Source: Planctomycetota bacterium
Lineage (GTDB): Bacteria > Planctomycetota > Phycisphaerae > WQYP01 > JAJZKY01
Reading direction: 5' to 3'
Assembly: GCA_021803885.1 (NCBI GenBank)
Contig: JAJZKY010000236.1
Coordinates: 1-6,960 of the forward strand
Length of the DNA: 6,960 nucleotides
Shown: one piece after another, positions 1 through 5,987 of the stretch
Layout of the letters: each line of letters starts with the position of its first letter
Numbering within the stretch: the first letter of the stretch is position 1
Position numbers and translations under genes: made by a program
The notes under the pieces: model-generated
The model's database searches: none
Seen by the model: only the letters and a program-made list of their open reading frames with translations
Told to the model about the DNA's origin: nothing

Positions 1-322
1 GCAGGTCGGGCAGGCGGCCCGGCGTGTTGGCGTCGTAGCCGGTCTTCTCATAGGCCAGCAGCAGGCCTTTGCCGTTGCGCTTCTTGCTGGCCGGCAAACC
101 ATATTCCGGGTCCAGCAGAATGGCCGAAGCGTGGCGCGTCAGCACATCGGTGACCAGCGTCTTAAACTCTTCGAGCGCGCTCGTGGGCACATCGGCCACG
201 CCCTTTTCCTTTGCCAGGGACTTCTGCAGGGAACCACGTTGATCCATCGCTGCGGCGGCGATGACGCCACGCGCGTCGGACACTGCCTTCATGCCAGCGA
301 GTTTGCCGGGGGTAAGCTTCAT
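1..322 (-). CDS. lacD: Tagatose-1,6-bisphosphate aldolase, N-terminal part (cut by window edge)
   Basis: The first 107 codons of a protein beginning MKLTPGKLAGMKAVSDARG are visible; the rest lies to the left of the window. The start LTPGKL..., then SDARGVIAAAAMDQRGSL (about residues 15-32) and later ILLDPEYGLP, are landmarks of the LacD family of class I aldolases (the DeoC/LacD TIM-barrel group). This family cleaves tagatose 1,6-bisphosphate to dihydroxyacetone phosphate and glyceraldehyde 3-phosphate in the cytoplasm. The Schiff-base lysine lies later in the family and cannot be checked here. The ATG at 322 is chosen because an AGGAGTG ribosome-binding site sits 7 bases before it and the family homology starts there. 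A terminator separates it from ybiT upstream, so it is probably transcribed on its own. Some acidobacterial members of this family may act on other sugar bisphosphates, so the family call is firmer than the substrate. Confidence 0.85.
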   Translation of the reverse strand, partial: MKLTPGKLAGMKAVSDARGVIAAAAMDQRGSLQKSLAKEKGVADVPTSALEEFKTLVTDVLTRHASAILLDPEYGLPASKKRNGKGLLLAYEKTGYDANTPGRLPDL

Positions 323-329
323 GCGAATG

Positions 330-336
330 CACTCCT
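330..336 (-). promoter_or_regulatory. Ribosome-binding site of lacD
   Basis: On the minus strand this reads AGGAGTG, seven bases before the ATG at 322. It is a near-consensus Shine-Dalgarno sequence and fixes the lacD start. Confidence 0.75.
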
Positions 337-626
337 ATGTACTGGACTGTCAATTGAATTGCGGTTCATGGGACGGTTCCGGGGAGCCATGCAGAAGCGG
401 TGCAGAATAGGATGCAGAAACGACCTGTCAGCCCCCGTGAATGCCTGACCATACTTAGTGTATACGATGCGGTCCGTTTGCCTGTGACCTGCGCCACGGA
501 ACCTGCGCATCCATTCTTATCTATACAACTAGCCCACCCTACAGCATAGAAAATCGCTGCACCCATCTGCATGGGGAACGATCCGGACTGGATCCCCGCC
601 GATATTCAGAAGAAATTTATCAGCGT
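337..626. other. Non-coding leader between lacD and the ybiT terminator
   Basis: No gene is supported here; the short open frames on both strands have no ribosome-binding site and no recognisable protein sequence. It presumably holds the lacD promoter. The best hexamer pair I can see on the minus strand is GTCACA, an 18-base gap, then TATACA near 470-500, which is too weak to annotate. It also holds three TGCAGAA copies (listed separately) and two small inverted repeats: CCCAT-CTGC-ATGGG at 562-575, and GATCC-GGACT-GGATC at 580-594. Confidence 0.5.
390..419. repeat. Three TGCAGAA direct repeats spaced about one helical turn
   Basis: Exact copies of TGCAGAA start at 390, 401 and 413, so the spacing is 11 and 12 bases. 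They lie 68-97 bases upstream of the lacD start codon, where an activator or repressor could bind one face of the helix. On the minus strand each reads TTCTGCA. No regulator is identified, and a heptamer repeated three times could be chance. Confidence 0.4.
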
Positions 627-674
627 CCAGCAACAAAAAAGGGATGGGGCTTCCCCATCCCTTTTTGTTGCTGG
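627..674 (-). terminator. Rho-independent terminator after ybiT, probably bidirectional
   Basis: The left arm 627-649 (CCAGCAAC, six A, GGGATGGGG) pairs with the right arm 653-674 (CCCCATCCC, five T, GTTGCTGG) around a three-base loop, CTT. The only imperfection is one extra A. On the minus strand the GC-rich stem GGGATGGGG/CCCCATCCC is followed by six U, 24 bases after the ybiT stop codon. The plus strand has five U, so it could also stop transcription coming from the left. It isolates lacD from ybiT. Confidence 0.9.
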
Positions 675-697
675 TTTCAAGTTTCTGAAATACCGTC

Positions 698-2323
698 TTA
701 CTTCGCCGCCATGGACTGGGCCAGTTCATACTCAGAGTAGGGGCCTTTGAAGTCCTCAATGCTTCCGCCGTCAAAGTGCCAGATGCGCGTGGCTACCTCG
801 TCGATCAAATCCTGATCGTGCGTAACTAGCAGCACCGTGCCTTCATACTTTTGCAGCGCTTGGTTGAGCGCGTTAATGGCTTCCAGGTCCAAGTGGTTCG
901 TCGGCTCGTCCAGGATAAGGATGTTCGGCTTCTGCATCATCAGGCGACAGAAGAGCAACCGCGCCGACTCGCCGCCGGAAAGCGCCTGCGTAGGCTTCAG
1001 ACCCTCCTCGCCGCTGAAGAGCATTTGCCCCAGCACGCCGCGGATGTCTTCATTGGTCGCCTTTTCGTCGAACTGGCGCAGCCAATCGGCGGCGGTCATG
1101 CCTTTGGTGATGGCTGCCGTATGATCCTGCGCGAAGTAGCCGATCTGCGCCTCATGGCCCCACTTGACGGTGCCTGCGTCGAGCGCGGTTTTGGATTCCT
1201 CTTTGTAAACCGCATCCAGATTGGGCGCGTTGGCCAGCAACGCCTTGACCAGTGAGGTCTTTCCCTGTCCGTTGCGGCCAATCAGGCAGATTTTTTCTCC
1301 GCGCATCACGGAAGCGGTAAAGCCGTTCAGCACCACGTGCTCCCCATAGGCTTTGCGCACGCCTTCAAACTCCAGCGTATGTTTGCCAGAGGGACGCAGC
1401 AGGTCAAAGCGGATGTAGGGGCGTTGAATGTTGGAGCGTGCGAGATCGCTGGTTTGCAGCCGCTCGACCTCTTTTTTGCGCGAGGTGACCTGGCTGGAGC
1501 GCGTGCCGGCGGAGAAGCGCGCGATGAACTCATTCAACTGCGCAATTTTCTTTTCGCGCTGCTCGTTCTGAGCTTCCAGGCGCGAGCGGGATTGGGTTTT
1601 GGCCAGCACCATGTCGTCATAGCCGCCCGTGTACGTGATGATGGTCTCGTAGTCGATGTCGGCGATGTGCGTGCAGACGCTGTTCAAAAAATGCCGGTCG
1701 TGCGAGATGGTGATCAGCGTGCCTTCAAAATGAATCAAAAAGTCTTGCAGCCAGTGGATTGAGTCGAGATCCAAGTGGTTGGTCGGCTCGTCCAGCAGCA
1801 GCGCCTGCGGCTTGCCAAAGAGGGCCTGCGCCAGCAACACGCGCACCTTTTGGCCGCCCTGCAACTCGCTCATCTTGCGCTCATGGACGGCGTCGGGAAT
1901 GTCCAAGCCTTGCAGCAGAATGGCGGCATCGCTCTCGGCGGTGTAGCCGTCCTCTTCGCCAACGATGCCTTCGAGTTCGCCCAGGCGCATGCCGTCTTCA
2001 TCGCTCAGCTCGGGCTTGGAGTAGATGCGATCCCGCTCTTCGAGCGCCGCCCACAGGCCCTTGTTGCCCATGATGACGGTGTCGAGGACGCGATAGGCGT
2101 CAAAGGCATATTGATCCTGACGCAGCACGCCCATTTTCTTGGGGCGGACGACGGAGCCTTTTTGCGCGTCCAGCTCGCCGGTCAAAATCTTCATAAAGGT
2201 GGATTTGCCCGCTCCATTGGGGCCGGTCAGGCCGTAACGGCGGCCCGGCGTAAAGGTGGTGGAGACGTCCTCAAACAGGACCTTGGCTCCATAACGCATG
2301 CTGACATTGCTAACGGAAATCAT
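698..2323 (-). CDS. ybiT: ABC-F family translation factor, YbiT type
   Basis: A 541-residue soluble protein with two ATP-binding cassettes and no membrane segments. ABC-F proteins bind the ribosomal E site and act on stalled or initiating ribosomes; YbiT is one of the four E. coli members (about 530 residues). Cassette 1 has Walker A GPNGAGKS (34-41), signature LQGGQ (154-158), Walker B LLLDEP (175-180, E179) and switch His208. Cassette 2 has GRNGQGKT (349-356), LSGGE (448-452), LILDEP (469-474, E473) and His502. The charged linker lies between, at about 240-310. Stretches such as RQDQ-AF, VLDTVIMG-K, ERDRIY and SHDRHFLN-VCTH match E. coli YbiT closely. The open frame continues upstream to 2428, but those 35 residues lack homology. 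The ATG at 2323 begins MISVSNVSMRYG, as in the family, and has AGAGAG four bases upstream. The first signature has Gln in place of Ser, a tolerated variation. It lies 101 bases downstream of the methyltransferase gene and ends before a strong terminator. Confidence 0.93.
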   Translation of the reverse strand: MISVSNVSMRYGAKVLFEDVSTTFTPGRRYGLTGPNGAGKSTFMKILTGELDAQKGSVVRPKKMGVLRQDQYAFDAYRVLDTVIMGNKGLWAALEERDRIYSKPELSDEDGMRLGELEGIVGEEDGYTAESDAAILLQGLDIPDAVHERKMSELQGGQKVRVLLAQALFGKPQALLLDEPTNHLDLDSIHWLQDFLIHFEGTLITISHDRHFLNSVCTHIADIDYETIITYTGGYDDMVLAKTQSRSRLEAQNEQREKKIAQLNEFIARFSAGTRSSQVTSRKKEVERLQTSDLARSNIQRPYIRFDLLRPSGKHTLEFEGVRKAYGEHVVLNGFTASVMRGEKICLIGRNGQGKTSLVKALLANAPNLDAVYKEESKTALDAGTVKWGHEAQIGYFAQDHTAAITKGMTAADWLRQFDEKATNEDIRGVLGQMLFSGEEGLKPTQALSGGESARLLFCRLMMQKPNILILDEPTNHLDLEAINALNQALQKYEGTVLLVTHDQDLIDEVATRIWHFDGGSIEDFKGPYSEYELAQSMAAK

Positions 2324-2424
2324 CGGTCTCTCTATTGTTTCATGAGAGCGCCAGCGCCGACCACAGGGCGGGGAAAGTACAAGGAGAAGGAAGGATTTAC
2401 CAGAGAAACAGTGAAGTGAGAGTA

Positions 2425-3315
2425 TCAACCTACCCAGCGAAGATCATTGCCGAGAAGAATTTCCTGCATTGTGGCGTGATGTGTATTCTTCATGGCAATG
2501 ATTTTGTATGGAAAGCCATATCTGTGAGCCATTTCGACTACGTCTTTGCAGTGGTCATAGGTCATCAGGACAGAACCATGCACAGCTTTAGCTTGCTGAA
2601 ATAGGCTTTCGTGGTCCAACTCATTATGTGTATACAGGCGCTTTCCAGCCCGTTTTCCGTTCAGCCCTGCGGTGTATGGAGGATCAAGGAAAAATGCGGA
2701 CGAGGCACTCGATTCATGCTGGTGCATGATCTGTATGCCATCTCCGTGAATAAAAGAAATCTTCTCGCGGATATGTCCGATGTTTCGTATTCGCTTCGCT
2801 AGGGTTTGAGCATACCAGCGAGATTGAATGCCCCTGCCATTTTCACCGTTTTTGATGATGCCACTGCCGGGGGCAAGAATGCCGCCATGGCTTGTCCTGT
2901 TCCTCAGTAATGTTTGGAAGCCAAGTTCCCGGCGCGATAGAGGCGTTTTGGCCTGCTCCTCTCGCACGGATTCAAAGGACAAATCAAAGGAAAGTATGCG
3001 CTCAACCAGCCACTCGCTATCCGCCGATAGAATTGTCTCCCATAGTGACGCAACTCCATCATCCATCTCGACCATGATGATGTGATCCGCCAAGTCTTCA
3101 AATGCTGCGGTAAGGCTGATGATTCCTCCGCCGGCGAAAGGCTCGATTAGAATTTTGGGCTTGGGGATACTTCTAAGCCATGTACGGATATGAGGGACGA
3201 GCCAAGTCTTGCCTCCAGGGTACCGCAGCGGGCTGCGTTGGGGGACCTGCGCGACATTTACGATTTGCTGGCTAGCAGGTAGATTCTCGGCTGTCCAGAG
3301 GGAAATTTGGGTCAT
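2425..3315 (-). CDS. D12-class (Dam-like) adenine-N6 DNA methyltransferase of a restriction-modification system
   Basis: A 296-residue protein with the ordered motifs of the D12 (alpha) class of N6-adenine DNA methyltransferases. These are motif X PLRYPGGK (29-36), the S-adenosylmethionine-binding motif I EPFAGGG (58-64), the acidic residues E83/D85 after the second strand, and the catalytic DPPY (211-214) followed by a Y-H-L/H region as in the family. The length is close to Dam (278), so it looks complete. M1 is the only plausible start, because no GTG, TTG or ATG codon follows before motif X. No Shine-Dalgarno sequence precedes it. A promoter-like pair just upstream would give a leaderless mRNA. 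It starts 61 bases after the NotI-like endonuclease gene on the same strand, so it is inferred to protect host DNA from that enzyme by methylating adenine in the same site. Target sequence unknown. Composition is AT-richer than the flanking genes. Confidence 0.92.
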   Translation of the reverse strand: MTQISLWTAENLPASQQIVNVAQVPQRSPLRYPGGKTWLVPHIRTWLRSIPKPKILIEPFAGGGIISLTAAFEDLADHIIMVEMDDGVASLWETILSADSEWLVERILSFDLSFESVREEQAKTPLSRRELGFQTLLRNRTSHGGILAPGSGIIKNGENGRGIQSRWYAQTLAKRIRNIGHIREKISFIHGDGIQIMHQHESSASSAFFLDPPYTAGLNGKRAGKRLYTHNELDHESLFQQAKAVHGSVLMTYDHCKDVVEMAHRYGFPYKIIAMKNTHHATMQEILLGNDLRWVG

Positions 3316-3322
3316 CGGGTAC

Positions 3323-3351
3323 AGTATGGAATGATCGCGTCATTGATTCAA
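3323..3351 (-). promoter_or_regulatory. Candidate sigma-70-type promoter for the methyltransferase, leaderless
   Basis: On the minus strand TTGAAT (3346-3351) is followed after 17 bases by CATACT (3323-3328), a 4/6 and 4/6 match to TTGACA/TATAAT with ideal spacing. The hexamer ends seven bases before the methylase ATG at 3315, so transcription would begin at or beside the start codon. That fits the lack of a ribosome-binding site. An independent methylase promoter would be useful in a restriction-modification pair. This is a motif match only. Confidence 0.4.
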
Positions 3352-3376
3352 GTAGCTGAAATAAACCTTTGGGATA

Positions 3377-4258
3377 CTAAAGTACTTCGTCAATGGTTTG
3401 ATTGATTGGCTCCGTACTCCCGCCCAACTTTTCATCCAGTTTCCCTTGGAGAACTGAGACAAAATCCTGCATCTCTCCAGGTTCGGAGCGTGTAATTTTG
3501 TCAAGCGATTCGCTAAATCGCGTGTACACAGCTTTACGACGGGTTAACACATAACGATTTACGGCAGCATCCAGAACGAGGTCATACACTAACCACGCGA
3601 TCTCACCTTCTTTTTTGTCAACCTCCGTGAATTGCGGGAGTGCATTAAAAAATCCCTGATCAAGCACTACAGCAGTTTTCTTATTCCAATGGTTGAGAAT
3701 TCCGCTTTTGAAGATCAGTTGCGGCGCAAGACGCTTTCTGGATGATGAAAGATAATCTGGTCCGGGATAGTTTTTTTGTCCCCGCCAGTTCATATTTGAG
3801 GATCGTTCAGGATCCTTCATGTAATGCTCAAATGGATTGCGCACGTTTCCGGATATGTACACGCCCTGTATTTCAAGCGCTCCAAAGTCCAACACTTGGC
3901 CGTCTTTGTCGTAAGAGACCAGCACCATATCTATGTTGCCAGCGGATTTTTTCTGCTTGTCTTTCATCCTAACTTCGGTAAGTGACGTCCAGCGTGTTCC
4001 TTCTGGGAAGAAAAAGTCTGCTGCGTCGTCAGCAATGATCCAATTTTCACGAAATCGGATCGGGCATGTGATAGCCGTGAAATCTTCCTCAAAAACACTG
4101 CACACTCCAAGCGGGTCATTCGCCTTGTCTTTGGTGCAATTGGGAACTTTGTTGTTGAATGGACAAAGTTTTTTAGTGCGATAGCGTTTTGCATCCTGCG
4201 TTAGGTTATTGATCGGGAAACCAAACACTTCCGCAAGAGGTTGTTCCTTCAGATGCAT
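3377..4258 (-). CDS. NotI-family type II restriction endonuclease
   Basis: A 293-residue protein resembling NotI. Near the N terminus, four cysteines, CPF (C32), C41, GVC (C53) and CP (C65), match the CPF...C...GVC...CP pattern that forms the iron-Cys4 site in NotI. Downstream, D110 (NIDMVL) followed by E129 and Q131 (GALEIQG) matches the NotI catalytic D...GVLEIQ, a PD-(D/E)XK core in which the usual Lys is Gln. It should therefore be a Mg-dependent nuclease cutting a palindromic site as a dimer. It is shorter than NotI (about 380 residues) and lacks its long C-terminal part. The ATG at 4258 is the first possible start, since an in-frame TAG lies four codons upstream. No Shine-Dalgarno sequence is visible. 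The downstream neighbour is an adenine methylase, which completes a type II system. The gene is AT-rich compared with both flanks, which suggests transfer. Cleavage specificity cannot be read from the sequence and probably differs from NotI. Confidence 0.85.
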   Translation of the reverse strand: MHLKEQPLAEVFGFPINNLTQDAKRYRTKKLCPFNNKVPNCTKDKANDPLGVCSVFEEDFTAITCPIRFRENWIIADDAADFFFPEGTRWTSLTEVRMKDKQKKSAGNIDMVLVSYDKDGQVLDFGALEIQGVYISGNVRNPFEHYMKDPERSSNMNWRGQKNYPGPDYLSSSRKRLAPQLIFKSGILNHWNKKTAVVLDQGFFNALPQFTEVDKKEGEIAWLVYDLVLDAAVNRYVLTRRKAVYTRFSESLDKITRSEPGEMQDFVSVLQGKLDEKLGGSTEPINQTIDEVL

Positions 4259-4294
4259 AGTGCAGGCAGTCTATCATTGACATCGCGGCAAGCG

Positions 4295-4304
4295 CACAAT
4301 TGTG
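4295..4304. promoter_or_regulatory. Palindrome CACAATTGTG upstream of the endonuclease gene, possible operator
   Basis: A perfect 10-base palindrome lies 37-46 bases upstream of the endonuclease start codon. Three more pairs (GCG 4292-4294 with CGC 4306-4308) can form if one A is bulged. It overlaps a weak minus-strand -35-like TTGTGC. Restriction genes are often held down by an operator-binding controller protein or by their own methylase, but no controller gene is visible in this window. The operator role is speculative. Confidence 0.3.
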
Positions 4305-4437
4305 ACGCAGATGGCCAGTGCGGCTTGAATTGCCTGCGGTGTCTGGTGCAGGCACGGATGGATGGGGCGGGTTGTTGTGCGCGCAGGATTCGGTACGAAT
4401 GTTGCATGCTTCCGATTGCGCACGGCCTAGGATCGGC

Positions 4438-5400
4438 TTAGTGGTGGTGGAAGTGGCTGGAGTGGCCCGAATGTCCGCAAGCCGGGCCTTCGTTGTGCAG
4501 GCCGAGTTGGCAGGAATGCGCAGCGCTGCAGGACTCGCCGCCCAGACATTCAAACTGAATCGTCGTGTGGCCGATATGGAAGCGCTCCTGCAATGTGGCG
4601 TTGAGTTCGGCAAGGATTCTGCGGCTTTCTGACGGCGGAATATCGGCGATGGCGATGTGGCAGGAGAGTGCATGCAGGCTGGAGCCGAGGCTCCAGACGT
4701 GCAGGTCATGCACGCTGGCCACGCCGCCGATGGATTGCAGGGCCTGCCGCACCTCTGCCAGAGCCACGCCGCGCGGCGTGCCCTCCAACAGAATGTTCAG
4801 CGTCTCGCGCACGATGCCGAACGAGGAGACGAAGACAAGAATCGCAATCAGAATCGACAGAACTGGATCGATCCACATCTGGTGAAAAATCAGGATGCAG
4901 GCTCCGCCTGCGATGACGGCTGCTGTGGAAAGCGTGTCGCCGAGCATGTGCAGAAATGCGCTGCGCAGGTTGACGTCGTGGCTCACCCCAGCCAGCAGCA
5001 AGGCGATCGTTCCATTCATGGCCACACCGAGTGCGGCTACGAACATCATCGTTTGCGATGCGACCGGTACGGGATGCAAGAGGCGCAGCAAAGATGCCGC
5101 GGCGATCCAGACAGCGATGGCCAGCAATGTGCCTGCGTTGACGAAAGCCGCTAAAACACCGGCCCGTCGATAGCCGTAGGTTTTGCTTTCCGTGGCGGGG
5201 CGCGCCTCCAACCGAACGGCAACCCAAGACAGCAGCAGCGCCAGAAAATCGGATGCGTTGTGCCCGGCCTCTGCCAGCAATGCCATGCTGTGTGCATGCA
5301 AACCTGCGGCCAACGTGAGTGCAATATACCCCAAGGTAAGCACCAGCGAAACGCGCAAGACGCGCTGCATGGATGGCGTGGCTGGAGCGTGGACATGCAT
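4438..5400 (-). CDS. Cation diffusion facilitator metal exporter (CzcD/ZitB type)
   Basis: A 320-residue inner-membrane metal/proton antiporter that would export Zn and possibly Co, Cd or Ni from the cytoplasm. It has about six membrane helices (roughly residues 14-34, 39-61, 80-106, 116-138, 148-172 and 176-196). The intramembrane metal site is H47/D51 (EAGHNASD) in helix 2 and H151/D155 (FLHMLGD) in helix 5. The cytoplasmic domain follows, with the typical HDLHVW (231-236) and a GHTTIQFE strand (277-284). The helix 4-5 loop is short and lacks the His-rich stretch many relatives have there. Instead the C terminus carries four cysteines (285, 291, 297, 308) and ends in GHSGHSSHFHHH. The N terminus also has HVH. 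The start at 5400 is the only one in frame after a TAG at 5425-5427 that keeps the N-terminal His; no clear ribosome-binding site is seen. Metal specificity is not determined from sequence. Confidence 0.93.
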   Translation of the reverse strand: MHVHAPATPSMQRVLRVSLVLTLGYIALTLAAGLHAHSMALLAEAGHNASDFLALLLSWVAVRLEARPATESKTYGYRRAGVLAAFVNAGTLLAIAVWIAAASLLRLLHPVPVASQTMMFVAALGVAMNGTIALLLAGVSHDVNLRSAFLHMLGDTLSTAAVIAGGACILIFHQMWIDPVLSILIAILVFVSSFGIVRETLNILLEGTPRGVALAEVRQALQSIGGVASVHDLHVWSLGSSLHALSCHIAIADIPPSESRRILAELNATLQERFHIGHTTIQFECLGGESCSAAHSCQLGLHNEGPACGHSGHSSHFHHH

Positions 5401-5493
5401 GCGTTCAGTGTACTGGTGAGCGTGCTACGAGGCCAGCAATAGGAAATCGGCTTCCGCCGCAGAGAGATCGTTGGGGAACTGGACTGGATTTTC

Positions 5494-5751
5494 TTAGATG
5501 GATTGCCCGGCTTGGAGGGTGCCGGTGGTCATAAACCGCTCCATGGCCTTGGTGGCGCAACTGCCCCCGCATAAGTGGTAGATCTCTGGGCTACGGCAGA
5601 GGCCCGCATCCCACGGCAGCAACGTGAAGCTGCGCAGGGGTTGGTCTTCTTCACTGCAGTCCGCCTCGCCCAGACGCACCATCCACCAATGATTCACCAC
5701 GCGCTTTTCGCGTCCGCAAACGTCGCAGGTAAAGGCCTCATCCCACGCCAT
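5494..5751 (-). CDS. Small six-cysteine protein, possible zinc-ribbon, function unknown
   Basis: An 85-residue soluble protein beginning MAWDEAFTCDVCG. Cysteines are at 9, 12, 32, 52, 61 and 65, with a CxxC knuckle (9-12) and a later HLCGGSC (59-65), the arrangement of a small zinc-binding fold. A tryptophan-rich segment NHWWMV (20-25) and PWDAGLCRSPE lie between. The ATG at 5751 is preferred over an in-frame GTG at 5760 because AGGGTGA lies six bases before the ATG. There is no signal peptide or membrane segment, and I do not recognise a named family. It lies 93 bases upstream of the metal exporter on the same strand with no terminator visible between them, so co-transcription is possible but unproven. 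Metal binding is inferred from the cysteine spacing only. Confidence 0.7.
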   Translation of the reverse strand: MAWDEAFTCDVCGREKRVVNHWWMVRLGEADCSEEDQPLRSFTLLPWDAGLCRSPEIYHLCGGSCATKAMERFMTTGTLQAGQSI

Positions 5752-5756
5752 GCAAA

Positions 5757-5763
5757 TCACCCT
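5757..5763 (-). promoter_or_regulatory. Ribosome-binding site of the six-cysteine protein
   Basis: On the minus strand this reads AGGGTGA, six bases (counted from AGGGTG) before the ATG at 5751. It overlaps the alternative GTG codon at 5760 and therefore argues for the ATG. Confidence 0.6.
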
Positions 5764-5935
5764 GGTACGGCTGGTTCCCTATTTCCGTTAGAAGCAGCAA
5801 CCCGCTCGTAGGATTCATCGGCGCTACGGGCTGGAACCATCTGCTGGAAGGTAGGCCACCGTCCTCCCTTGGCATCTTACTTGTGTAGGACGGCAACCGT
5901 TGCAAGCTGTGGCTGGCTACCGCGCTGTCTTCTAA

Positions 5936-5973
5936 GAAAAATGCGGCCAAGGAGAGTATTCCCTGGCCGCATT
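5936..5973 (-). terminator. Rho-independent terminator after the Ig-like protein gene
   Basis: AATGCGGCCA (5940-5949) pairs exactly with TGGCCGCATT (5964-5973) around a 14-base loop. On the minus strand the stem ends in a run of five T (5941-5937) followed by CTT. It lies 15 bases after the stop codon at 5988. The rest of 5752-5935 shows no gene and no convincing promoter hexamers, though it must serve as the leader of the six-cysteine gene. Confidence 0.85.
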
Positions 5974-5987
5974 CGTTTTTGGCGTCA

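Noticed and set aside
348..353. Perfect TTGACA on the minus strand just upstream of lacD
   Set aside because: At 16-18 bases spacing the -10 position falls on GCATTC-like sequence overlapping the start codon region, with no TATAAT-like match; it cannot serve lacD as a normal promoter.
1775..2419. 214-codon open frame on the plus strand opposite ybiT
   Set aside because: It is antisense to a confidently identified ABC-F gene and reads as low-complexity Ala/Gln/Leu typical of a shadow frame; no ribosome-binding site supports it.
2324..2428. 35-residue N-terminal extension of ybiT
   Set aside because: The extension has no family similarity and no ribosome-binding site, overlaps the methylase stop, and the family N terminus begins exactly at the ATG at 2323.
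4388..4400. Small hairpin ATTCG-GTA-CGAAT after the metal exporter, considered as a terminator
   Set aside because: The stem is only five pairs and no T run follows on the minus strand.
5738..5950. 70-codon minus-strand frame between the Ig-like gene and the six-cysteine gene
   Set aside because: It overlaps the start of the six-cysteine gene and the preceding terminator, and has no recognisable protein features; more likely untranslated leader.
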